Source: Chara braunii (Eukaryota; Streptophyta; Charophyceae; Charales; Characeae). From it: a stretch of 23,674 nucleotides of DNA. The number at the start of each line of letters is the position of its first letter. The stretch's first letter is position 1. This document shows, piece after piece, positions 1 to 8,161 of the stretch. The notes beneath the pieces were generated by a model. The model saw only the letters and a program-made list of their open reading frames with translations, did not search any database and was not told the origin of the DNA. The translations under genes and the position numbers were made by a program. The stretch is from assembly GCA_003427395.1 (NCBI GenBank), contig BFEA01000306.1, forward strand, positions 1,806,975 through 1,830,648, written 5' to 3'.

Positions 1-114
1 GTTGTAGTCTTCAGGATTCGGGAGCAGCCCTCTGGAGGGAGCGCTGCGTTATAGTAGTGGTAGTGTTAGCTAGTAGCCTTCGGCGCTGGGCGCCATAGCT
101 AGGATAGTGGTAGN

Positions 115-129
115 GAGAGAGAGAGAGAG
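115..129. repeat. GA microsatellite
   Basis: Uninterrupted GA dinucleotide run of 15 bases directly after an N at 114. The ambiguity may mark uncertain repeat length in the assembly. Confidence 0.9.
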
Positions 130-239
130 CTTGGGCGGAGGCCAAGGGTACCTACCTGCAGCGCCGTTGCTCCAGCTTCGTCTTCAAGGTACCTGCAGCA
201 CAGCGCCACATCACAGGTTAGTACCTGGTTCGTAACAGT

Positions 240-252
240 GAGAGAGAGAGAG
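240..252. repeat. GA microsatellite, second run
   Basis: Thirteen-base GA run about 110 bases after the first. It is followed by a pyrimidine-rich stretch (TTCTTTCTCTTCTTCTC), so the local DNA switches from purine-rich to pyrimidine-rich. Confidence 0.85.
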
Positions 253-504
253 TCCTTCTTTCTCTTCTTCTCAGTCCACCATCTCCTCCTCTCCCTCTCA
301 ACCCTTGACTTCACTGCATTTGCAGACTGCGAGAGAAGAGATACCGAGCTTGGTGATATCGGATCCAAGACTCGACTTTTTGGGATTCAGACCTGACAAC
401 GAGGGGTTATTTGGGATCGGTGACAAAGACTTGGTGTTAACGACACTCCCATCTTCCTCCCTCCTTTCGTCTGATCCTTACCTCTTCGTCTATGCATGTN
501 TGGA

Positions 505-536
505 CCTGGCGCTTTCNNCCTGTGTGCAGCGCCAGG
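505..536. repeat. Inverted repeat, 9-bp arms
   Basis: CCTGGCGCT at 505-513 is the exact reverse complement of AGCGCCAGG at 528-536, leaving a 14-base loop. Two of the window's ambiguous bases (517 and 518) lie in that loop. A stable hairpin could explain the poor base calls. No function is evident. Confidence 0.7.
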
Positions 537-834
537 CTCCTTCACACCTGGTGAGGGGTACGATGCATGTTTGGTCTAAGTTCAACCATCGGTTGGACTA
601 GCTATCAACATTCTAGCAGTCTGTTTCGCTACTTGCTACTACGTGTGTAAGGTCAGTCCTTGTCAGGTCAGTCTTTGTATCTAAGTCTTCCCTGCGCTAT
701 TCAGCACTTTTGTATGTATGAGAATGCACATTGTCTGTCGAGATTCTACTCTCACCGCATTGTCCATTTCAGTCCTTTTCGTCACATTGCAGTTCCTCGG
801 TTATTACAAACATCACATATCTGTGCATGTAACA

Positions 835-1227
835 GTGGTCCTTTGGTGCTAGTGGCATTTGTGAGTTGGGGAACGAGGTTGTGAGTGTAGCGCGAGACCT
901 ACCTGGTGCTGGAAGCGTGCGACATTGGTCACCATATGCTCGTACTTCGGGAATGCTGTTGATGTCATCTTTCGGCTTCGTAGTATAGGCTAGATAGGAT
1001 CTGCCACTTGTAGTATGGGCGCCGAGCGCCAGATAGGATAGCAACTCTGGTTCTTCGTTGATGATGATGGGACTACTTCAGCATTGTCAATTATGAACTC
1101 TTGGTGTGTACTTATTTGGTGAATCTCGTGTTGCAATTTTGCTATTGGTTCGAGGTCAAGACTATCTGGACTCATATGTATGATGCTGTTTGATTGCTGA
1201 AGTTCGCTATCGCTCAACTTCCTTGCA
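835..1227 (+). repeat. Element A 5' LTR, right 393 bp only
   Basis: Aligns without gaps to 8676-9068, the last 393 bp of the complete A 3' LTR. By eye about 21 positions differ. It ends in CCTTGCA, the same terminus as the 3' LTR, three bases before the primer-binding site. The first ~514 bp of the LTR, which would hold most of U3, are missing: similarity starts sharply at GTGGTCC (835). Element A therefore lacks most of its upstream promoter region. It includes the GC stem at 1018-1030, also found in the other three LTRs. Confidence 0.9.
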
Positions 1228-1230
1228 ATT

Positions 1231-1242
1231 TGGTATCGGAGC
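1231..1242 (+). other. Element A primer-binding site (iMet type)
   Basis: TGGTATCGGAGC lies three bases after the LTR terminus and matches the usual plant Ty3/gypsy primer site TGGTATCAGAGC with one change (A to G at the eighth base). It would anneal to the 3' end of initiator Met-tRNA to prime minus-strand DNA synthesis. Element B has the same variant, so it is a family feature and not a recent mutation. Confidence 0.88.
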
Positions 1243-1873
1243 TGTGGTATGATTGCGCTCATCTGGCGCTTGTCTTCTGCCTTATGCGGTACATACATGC
1301 GGTTTGCTGGGCGAGTTTGGTCGTAAGTGGTGTGTAGTGAGGAGGGTGGAGACGAGTGTGAAGGCGACCCAGGAGGTGAGGGGAATCGCCAGGAAGGCTA
1401 TGTGAGGTGAATGTGGTCTGGACAGTGTGATGATAACTTTCTAATGTGCGATTGATGCTGAGGTGGAACAGTGGATAATGCTGGTCGTGCCGATGCAGTG
1501 ACTGGTCATAGCAATCGCCATTTGGTCATCTGGTGAGATTATCTCTGTGGTTGGGGGTAGCTAAATAAGGTACGTTGCTCTTAACCTTATCTTCCCTCTC
1601 CGACACTTCTTACCGTGAGGTTGTGTGTTCCTTCTTGAGAGTCGAGTGCGCTCAACCTTGAGAGTCGGCAATGTTCACGTGGAGCATCTGGGCGGAGATG
1701 GGCTAAGCTTTCTGAAGGGCCCTGGACGAAGCACTGGGTCACGGTCACCACGCCAACCCACAGGGAGTAGAGCACGCATGCCTAAGCTGCTTGTCCTTTG
1801 TTCGGCTTGCTGCACTGTTAGATGGGTACTACTGGGCAGGCCAGCCCCACAGGAAAGACGAGCACCCAGCGTC

Positions 1874-1881
1874 TATAAATA
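1874..1881 (+). promoter_or_regulatory. TATA-like box inside the leader
   Basis: TATAAATA, about 650 bp downstream of the 5' LTR and 650 bp upstream of gag. The corresponding place in element B reads TTTAAATA (16109-16116, minus strand), with conserved surroundings. No equally good TATA box is obvious in the LTRs. It could be an internal promoter for a short gag-pol transcript that lacks R and U5, or a chance AT-rich string. Function is inferred only. Confidence 0.3.
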
Positions 1882-2302
1882 AACACGGGAAGGGGAACCA
1901 TTGACTGTGATCGTCGTTCGGCTGCGACGTAAAATAATTCCTGGAGTCACTTGGGGGCGGACGTTAAATTGCCCCTGGATCAGTCAATGGTTGGAAGGCT
2001 CGTGGCACGCCGAGGATAAAAATACGTGCAAGGCTGGCCGGTTCAATGGATACTCGGGGCACAGGGGTGGGCCGGACACACACCTTTAGACACGCATCAC
2101 TCTCCAGATTGCTCAGGGACGCTGACATCAAGTGATACTCAGGGGAATTAAGGGAAGGGTTGATTCCAGGTGACAAGTTTGAGAAAATTCCATGTTGTCC
2201 TATACACACAAATGATTCTGTTTGTATGTTTTGATTAGTTAGATGGACTGCCATTGACATCCGACAGACAGTATTAGTTAGAACTGTTGATTGTTCCTGG
2301 TG

Positions 2303-2408
2303 CTTCTGTTTGCGGACTAGTCATACTAAAAATAGTTTCACTTGTAGGAATCAGACTTCTGTTTGTGGACTAGTCATACTAAAAATAGTTTCAGATGTAG
2401 GAATCAGA
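2303..2408 (+). repeat. 53-bp tandem duplication in leader of A
   Basis: Two head-to-tail 53-bp copies, 2303-2355 and 2356-2408, each starting CTTCTGTTTG and ending GGAATCAGA, with few differences. Element B has one copy at the matching place (near 15645-15690, minus strand), so the duplication arose in the lineage of A. Confidence 0.9.
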
Positions 2409-2533
2409 CTTACCTGTTGACTCCAAGTGATATCTGTTCAGAAATAGCCACTCATTAATTAGTGGGTCTATGCACTATGTTGCAGTAGGCATCTAGTATG
2501 ATCTAGTGTAGACAGTGCACAGCGTTGTAGCCT

Positions 2534-4534
2534 ATGAGCGACGAGGAGGACACCGGAGAGGACGACCGCAGGAACTTGCGATCAGCTAGGGGCCCGATAG
2601 CCCACGTGTCTTTAGGACCGGAGGGTGATAGACATCTGTTTCGCCAGCTTAGGGAGAGGCGGCAGTAGTAGAGGAGGGCTAGAGCAGCCAAGGCCAGCAT
2701 AACTTTAGTTAGCGAGGCCGGTGCAACAGCAGCCATGGCCACTACAGCCATGGCCACTAGAGCCATGTCCACTTCTGCGCAGCAGACTTCCCAAGCCAGT
2801 AGTTCAGGTGTCATCGGGTCAACGGTTGCACAGACTGTGAGTCAGTCCACTGCCATTATGGCAAGCCAGGCCGCGGAATTAACTCCAGAGAATGACGCCA
2901 TCCAGCAGGCAGCCCTACAAGAGGCACAACTACAGCGGGCATTAGGGGAGATAAAAGCGGAAAAAGAAAAGATGATCAGGAGAAGAGCCAGGACGCAGCG
3001 AAGAGGGGCAGACATAGAGGAGTTAGAGACGATGGACCTGAACAATATGGATGATGATGTGAGGGTAGTTAGGAGGGCCCTGCTAAGCGCAATAGAGGTG
3101 CAGGAGCATCAATCAACCATCCTTGAGGACATTCAACAGAGCCTAGCCGTTTTGGCAGGCCGTGCTCAGGCAGCACCATCACCAGCCGGGCCTGGTGCCT
3201 GGCCCGTGCCATATCCTCCCTTTTCTGTCCCACCGGTGACCGGGGTATCCCCATATGTAGCCCCGTCAACGGTTGCTATCGTTTCCCAAGGCATGCCGCT
3301 GTCAGGAGGGGTAATAGCAGGGAGTATTTTGCAGGTTCCTGTACAAACAGTGTTTACTCAAAGTTCGTTGCAGGTTGCAGTCACCACGCAGCCTGCTGTC
3401 TCACAGCCTGTGCAGCCTCAGGGCACGCAGCCCCAACAGCTAGCACAGCAACCTGTGTCACCGGGTCCACACCCCGGAGTGGTGCAGGGACCGGGACAAA
3501 CCTCGTGGGTTCCAAAGACGGCCATCGCCGCTCCCAAACCTTTCATAGGGGACAAGAGAGGCGAAGACCTCAACACATGGTTGAGGTTTGTGCCGGTCTA
3601 CGTCAAGTGTAAACTCACTTTGCCGCACGAAGAAGTGCTTGTGGCTGCTTCCTACCTAGAGGGTAGTGCAGCAAGATGGTTGAGCGGCTTAGTGCAGCTC
3701 CAGGGATATGGTCACGACTTTCGCGCTTGGGCAGCCACCCAGAAATTGGATGACTTCCTGAAGATGGTGGAGGAGAGGTGGCACGATCCTCAGGAGGCTC
3801 AAAGGGCCACTGATGCGATCCTGACACTGCACACAAGGCAGTTTAAGTCAGTAAGGGAAGCCACCGACGCTGTTGAGTGTCTGATCTGTGTCCCCGGGGT
3901 GCGCTATGACCCCCAGGTCCTGCTGACTTCGTACCTGAGATGCTTTTCTCAGCCTCTTAGGAACCAGTTGGCAAAAGAGGCCAACATCAATATGCACAAC
4001 TTCCCTACATTTAGCAAGGTGGCCCTAGACCTTGAAGCAAAGATAGGGCATGGACAGGCACCCAGTAAGGACGGGAGGAAGACACTGCCTCCTAACTGGA
4101 AGGCGAAACGTTGCTTGATGTTTGTCGACAACGATGGTTCTACCATCGAATTGGATGGCAACTTCCAGGAGGGAGTAGGTTCAGAGGCAGCTAGCATAGA
4201 CGCTTCAGAGGGTGGAGTGGTCGCTGCCGTAGCACAAAAAGGTAAGGCGACCGGTAGACGCCGCGGAGGCTCCCGGTCTAGGAGTCAAGTTGACCCTAAC
4301 GCTCCTCCATGGGAGAAAGCGGGTCTCACTGAGGACGTGTGGAGAGACCAATACTCTCGGCAGGCTTGTATTCGTTGTGGCCAATATGGCCACAGCCAAT
4401 TCAAGTGTTGCAACAAGAAAGTAACCGAAAAGATCTCGCCTACGATGGGGCAGGTGTTAGGATCCTCTCAACCCGTTGGTAGCAATGTTGCCAGTTCTTC
4501 AGGCAGTGCTCCGGGAAACACGTCGGGCCAGTAG
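2534..4534 (+). pseudogene. gag: Element A gag (two early stops)
   Basis: Structural polyprotein of the retrotransposon particle, 666 codons from ATG 2534, the position equivalent to the intact gag start of element B (15495). Two consecutive TAG codons at 2666-2671 (codons 45-46) replace sense codons present in B, where the DNA reads cagcatcagcag. From 2735 the frame is open to the TAG at 4532. Residues ~125-165 are charged and probably helical (coiled-coil-like). A Pro/Gln/Val-rich stretch follows. Residues ~333-510 form the capsid-like retrotransposon gag domain (KPFIGDKRGEDLNTWL onward). A CCHC zinc knuckle sits at residues 612-625 (CIRCGQYGHSQFKC). Re-initiation at an ATG near 2735 could still give a shortened Gag. 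The end overlaps the -1 pol frame. Confidence 0.9.
4513..4519 (+). promoter_or_regulatory. Candidate -1 ribosomal slippery site
   Basis: GGGAAAC sits exactly in the gag reading frame as G GGA AAC, the X XXY YYZ pattern known from retroviral -1 frameshifting. It lies in the 52-base window between the last stop of the pol frame (4480-4482) and the gag stop (4532-4534), the only place a -1 shift could join the two. Element B has GAGAAAC at the matching place (13485-13491, minus strand). A perfect 11-bp stem (4559-4569 with 4580-4590) lies downstream, but 39 bases away, farther than the usual 5-9. Confidence 0.5.
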
Positions 4535-4563
4535 GAATTGTAGCTGTTCCTGCTAGGATCGAG

Positions 4564-6063
4564 ATGGTGGAGACACCCTCACCATCTCGAGAGATGGCCC
4601 AAGCTACTGACTCCAGCGTCGTCCCGCAAACACATTCAGACCCATCGAGCCTCTGTTCGATGAATGTGTTTGAGTCCTTAGAGGAGCTAGAGGTTGAGTG
4701 GTCTAGATCTGACCCGCTAGCTTCTTAAACGACACTAGTCAAAGCCCCGAAGGGTGAGATGTTTGTCAGCGAGGTAGTCATTGGCGGCCTCAAGGTCGGG
4801 GCTTATCATGACACTTGCTCGACGCGGAACTTTATTAGTCGCGCGTGCGTTGAGAGACTGCGCTTACAGGGGCAAGTGCAGCGCCAGAGTCAACCTGTGG
4901 AGTCGACGTGTGCCAACAAACAGCGCATGGTAGTTAACGACTACCTCCAGGATGTAGAGTGTTGTTTCCCCTACGTGGGAGGGGAATTGAGACATCGTGT
5001 CTCGTTCCTAGTGAGCGATGAAGTCCCCATGGACATGTTGTTAGGTATGTACTACCTCTCTGTGGCACCACCCCAGTTTGACTGGGACCGAAAAGTGGTC
5101 AAACACACTTTGCCAAGTGGAGGGACCGCCAGATTACACAAGTTCGAAGCTAGTAGTCTGACTGAGTCCTACGGGTGCATGTGTGCGGCCGCGTTCTATA
5201 ATTATTATAAGCAAAATGAGGAGGAGGTTATGTACTTAGTTTATGTCTCTGTTGCAGGCGAGCCGGTGAAAATGCCGCCGGAGATAGAGGGGGTAGTTGC
5301 TAAGTACCCTGATCTACTTGAAGAGCCGACAGGGGTCGTTGAGAGAGAGGTCGTCCACGAGATAGAGATTATCCCTGGGTCTAGTATTCCGAAGGGTAGG
5401 ATCTATCGGATGTCTCCAGGTGAGCTTGCTGAGCTTCGCCGCCAACTCAAGGAACTCGTAGAGAAGGGTTGGATCCGACCGAGCGTCTCTCCTTATGGGT
5501 CTCCAATTCTATTTGTGCCTAAGAAGAATGAGGGTACTCTTAGGATGTGCATTGACTATAGGGGCCTCAATGTCATCACTGTAAAGAACAGAGAGCCCCT
5601 ATCACGCATCGATGATCTGTTAGATAGAGTGCAAGGGTGTCGGTACTTCAGTAAAATAGATCTGAAGTCCGGGTACCATCAGATTGCAATCCGGCCCGAG
5701 GATCAACACAAAACCGCCTTTCAGACCACGTACGGTCTGTACGAGTTTGTGGTGATGCCTTTCGGCCTTTGCAATGCTCCTGGCACCTTTCAACACACTA
5801 TGAATCGGATATTCCATGACTACTTGAATAAGTTTGTCGTTGTGTACCTCGATGACATACTTATTTTTAGTAAGAGTGTCGAGGAGCACGTTGCACATTT
5901 GGACAAAGTCCTCAGTCTCCTGCGACAGCACAAGTACAAGATCACCGGTGAGAAGTGCGAGTTTGGCCGCACCCGTGTCTTGTACTTGGGTCATGAGATC
6001 TCCGCGGAAGGGTTGAAGCCCGATGACGCGAAGGTGGCCAGCATTTGTGATTGGCTACAATAG
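4564..6063 (+). pseudogene. pol: Element A pol, protease and RT part
   Basis: Start of the polyprotein frame (-1 relative to gag). The frame is already open from 4483, so ATG 4564 need not be the true start; B has GTG there. A TAA at 4726-4728 replaces the Trp codon of B. Protease: D-T-C at 4810-4818 followed by STRNFIS, where DTG or DSG is expected. Reverse transcriptase: [10 protein letters not shown], then the [11 protein letters not shown] core, [14 protein letters not shown], and the YLDD catalytic motif at 5845-5856. The segment ends in a stop at 6061-6063, created by a ~50-bp deletion near 6053 that removed the RT/RNase H connection motif present in B. Acts in the cytoplasmic particle to process Gag-Pol and copy the RNA. 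Confidence 0.92.
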
Positions 6064-7190
6064 GACTTTCGTTAAGAACTATAGCATAGTGGCCGCTCCT
6101 TTGACTGATCTGACCCGCCTTGATACCCCATGGGAGTGGACAGATAAGTGTGAGGCTGCTTTCAGACATATGAAGCATGCGTTGACGCACTATGAAGTCT
6201 TGAAACTTCCTGATCCTGGCAAGCCATTAATAGTCACCACGGATGCCAGCCAATACGGCATCGGCGCCGTGCTCGCGCAACAGGACGGGCCAAAGTTGAG
6301 GCCAGTAGAGTACATGTCCAAGAAAATGCNGTCACAGAAGTTGGCTAAGTCCACTTATGAGAAGGAACTCTATGCGGTGTACAAGGCTCTCACCCATTGG
6401 AGACACTATCTCCTTGGGAGGTTCTTCATCCTCAGGAATGATCATCAGACCCTGAGATGGATGAGAACCCAGCCGGTACTCTCTGACGCTCTCAAGCGTT
6501 GGATCGAAGTCATTGAGCAATATGACTTCGACCCTCAGTATCTCAAAGGGGAGTACAACAAGGTTGTTGATGCCTTGTCGCGCAGACCGGACTTCTCAGG
6601 TGCGCTGATTACTGAGTTTGATCTGACGGACAATGTTACTCAGTCTTTGGTGGAAGCTTATCGCAAGGACCAGTTTATGTCTGAGATCATACGCAGACTT
6701 CAGGCAAAGGACAAGAAGACCTCCGCCGAGTTTGAGTTGGTTAATGGCTTGCTTTTCCTAGAGAAGGCAGGGAATAAACGTCTGTGTGTTCCAAATCGCG
6801 AGTCTTTGCGTAGTTTGTTTTTAGGCGAGTGTCATGATGCCACCGGCCATTTTGGGTATAAGAAAACCGCAGCCAACTTGCTGCAGCGGTTCTGGTGGCC
6901 CACGATGATGCGAGATGCTTAGCTGTACGTGGAGACTTGTCAAGTTTGCCAACGAGACAAGCCACGTACTCAGGCTCCTCTTGGGCTTTTGAAGCCCCTT
7001 CCAATTCCGGAACGGCCTGGTGAGAGTCTGTCCATGGATCTCATGGATACTCTGATCACCAGCAAGAGTGGAATGTGTCACATCTTCGTCATCGTGGATA
7101 GATTTAGTAAGTACGCTAGGTTAATAGCCATGCCGGAAACAGCAAAGGAGTACGTGATTAGAATGTTCAAAAAGAACTGGGTCAGGGACT
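6064..7190 (+). pseudogene. pol: Element A pol, RNase H and integrase N-terminus
   Basis: Continuation of pol in the frame shifted by the ~50-bp deletion. RNase H motifs are visible in order: TTDASQYGIGAVL (first Asp codon 6242), YEKELYAVYKAL (Glu), RNDHQTLRW (Asp) and VVDALSRRPDF (Asp). N at 6330 leaves one residue undefined. Integrase zinc-binding HHCC motif: CHDATGHFG near 6830 and CQVCQ near 6944. An in-frame TAG at 6920-6922 lies between these halves. The integrase core then begins (SMDLMDTL, first catalytic Asp, near 7036). A 23-bp deletion relative to B near 7190 shifts frame just before the second catalytic Asp. Confidence 0.9.
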
Positions 7191-7540
7191 AGTGACAGAG
7201 ATGTCCGGTTCACCAGTGAGTTGTGGAAGGCCGCTGCTGCAGAACAAGGAACTCAGTTACAGATGACTTCTGGCAATCATTCAGAGGCCAACGGTCAGGC
7301 TGAGCAACTGAACCGCACTGTGCAACACCTGTTGAGGCATTACATCAAGCCCAATCAGGTGGACTGGGATGAGAAGCTTGCTCTCATCGCCAGCTTGTAC
7401 AACAACGCTGTACACAGCGCCACAGGGGTGAGTCCAAACAGCTTACTACTAACATTCAAGCCTAGACTACCCCTAGACTTTCTTCTTCCTGAGAATCAAA
7501 CCACTGCTGCACCAGGAACCCTGGAATTTGCTTACCGCTA
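7191..7540 (+). pseudogene. pol: Element A pol, integrase catalytic core end
   Basis: Resumes after the 23-bp deletion in the next frame. The SDRDV motif with the second catalytic Asp is at 7191-7205, and NHSEANGQAEQLNR near 7281 holds the catalytic Glu of the D,D-35-E triad. The residues between the first and second Asp are interrupted by the frame change, so no functional core can be translated. The frame continues past 7540 to a stop at 7641-7643, but from about 7535 the homologous reading is in another frame (7528-8124), which indicates a small indel. Confidence 0.88.
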
Positions 7541-8124
7541 TGAAGATGCAGCAGGCTGTAGAACAGATGCAGAAGGCGCAGGCTGCAATGATAGAGTCCG
7601 AAAATCGACACCGCCGACCTTCTACATTTCAGGTTGGGGATAGGGTCTGGGTTAAGGCGTCAGAACTAGGACAGGAGCACGGGATCTCCCGCAAACTCAT
7701 GCCCCAGTACTTTGGACCTTGGGAAATCTTGGATATCGTTGGGACAGATCCGGATGGGCCATCCTATGCTATCCGGATACCTGGTCATTTCCGTACTTAC
7801 CCTGTCTTCCACGCCTCCAAGCTGGCACCTTTCGAAGAGACTGATCAGTTTCCATCTCATCGCTCAATGCTGCCCCCAACCATGGGCGGAGAGGTGGACA
7901 TCGATGATATCGTGGATCACAAAGAACTGCCGGTATCAACACCAGCAGGCTGGGGACGTCCTCCAAAACCGAAGCTGCAGTATCGCGTTCGGTTCCGGCA
8001 TCACACTGATCCGAAGGAGGACAGATGGTTCACCAAGGAAGAGCTCATGCAAACCGCTCCTCAAGTTGTAACCCAATACGAGAGATATCTGCAGAAGGGA
8101 AAGCGCCCTATGATCGAAGACTGA
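7541..8124 (+). pseudogene. pol: Element A pol, integrase C-terminus and chromodomain
   Basis: Integrase C-terminal region with FQVGDRVWVKASEL and the GPY/F-type module LMPQYFGPWEILDIVG, followed by HASKLAPF and the C-terminal chromodomain (about 7885-8085: VDIDDIVDHKEL, a Pro-rich linker, QYRVRFRHH, DRWFTKEELM). Chromodomains direct integration to marked chromatin. Here the positions that normally form the aromatic methyl-lysine cage are not aromatic (Val, Arg or Phe, His by my alignment), unlike element C. The frame is open from 7528 to the TGA at 8122-8124, 25 bases before the polypurine tract. Confidence 0.9.
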
Positions 8125-8148
8125 GCTTCTTAGAGGACTGTTGAAGCT

Positions 8149-8161
8149 GAGGAGGAGGGAA
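8149..8161 (+). other. Element A polypurine tract
   Basis: GAGGAGGAGGGAA immediately before the 3' LTR start TGCGAGG. It is the RNase H-resistant primer for plus-strand DNA. Element B has the same tract at 9848-9858. Confidence 0.88.

Larger units (their letters stand above)
1..834. other. Left flank, no gene recognised
   Basis: No coding region is supported: short open frames here have no recognisable domain and run across ambiguous bases (N at 114, 500, 517 and 518). It holds two GA microsatellites, a hairpin-forming inverted repeat and a GC-rich stem at 82-94 (ggcgc-tgg-gcgcc) followed by a ctaggatag string. That arrangement resembles the GC stem and ggatag found inside the LTRs of elements A and B. 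The first ~130 bases could therefore be a remnant of a related LTR, but this is only suggestive. The boundary at 834/835 is where similarity to the element A 3' LTR starts abruptly, so it is a breakpoint. Confidence 0.5.
1243..2533 (+). other. Element A untranslated leader
   Basis: About 1.3 kb between the primer site and the gag start. The same region, similar in length, is present in element B (15496-16761), so a long leader belongs to the family. It holds a TATA-like string at 1874-1881 and a 53-bp tandem duplication at 2303-2408. Short open frames are present, but indels between A and B do not preserve them, so I do not call a leader gene. Confidence 0.7.

Noticed and set aside
305-601. 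98-codon plus-strand frame in the left flank
   Set aside because: It crosses three ambiguous bases, has no recognisable domain and has no support from composition.
1625-1882. Leader open frame resembling one in element B (16157-16381)
   Set aside because: Neither begins with ATG at the shared start. Similarity follows from overall DNA homology, and the C-terminal parts diverge by frameshift.
5620-5994. 124-codon antisense frame across element A RT
   Set aside because: It is a shadow of the conserved RT coding strand with no domain of its own.
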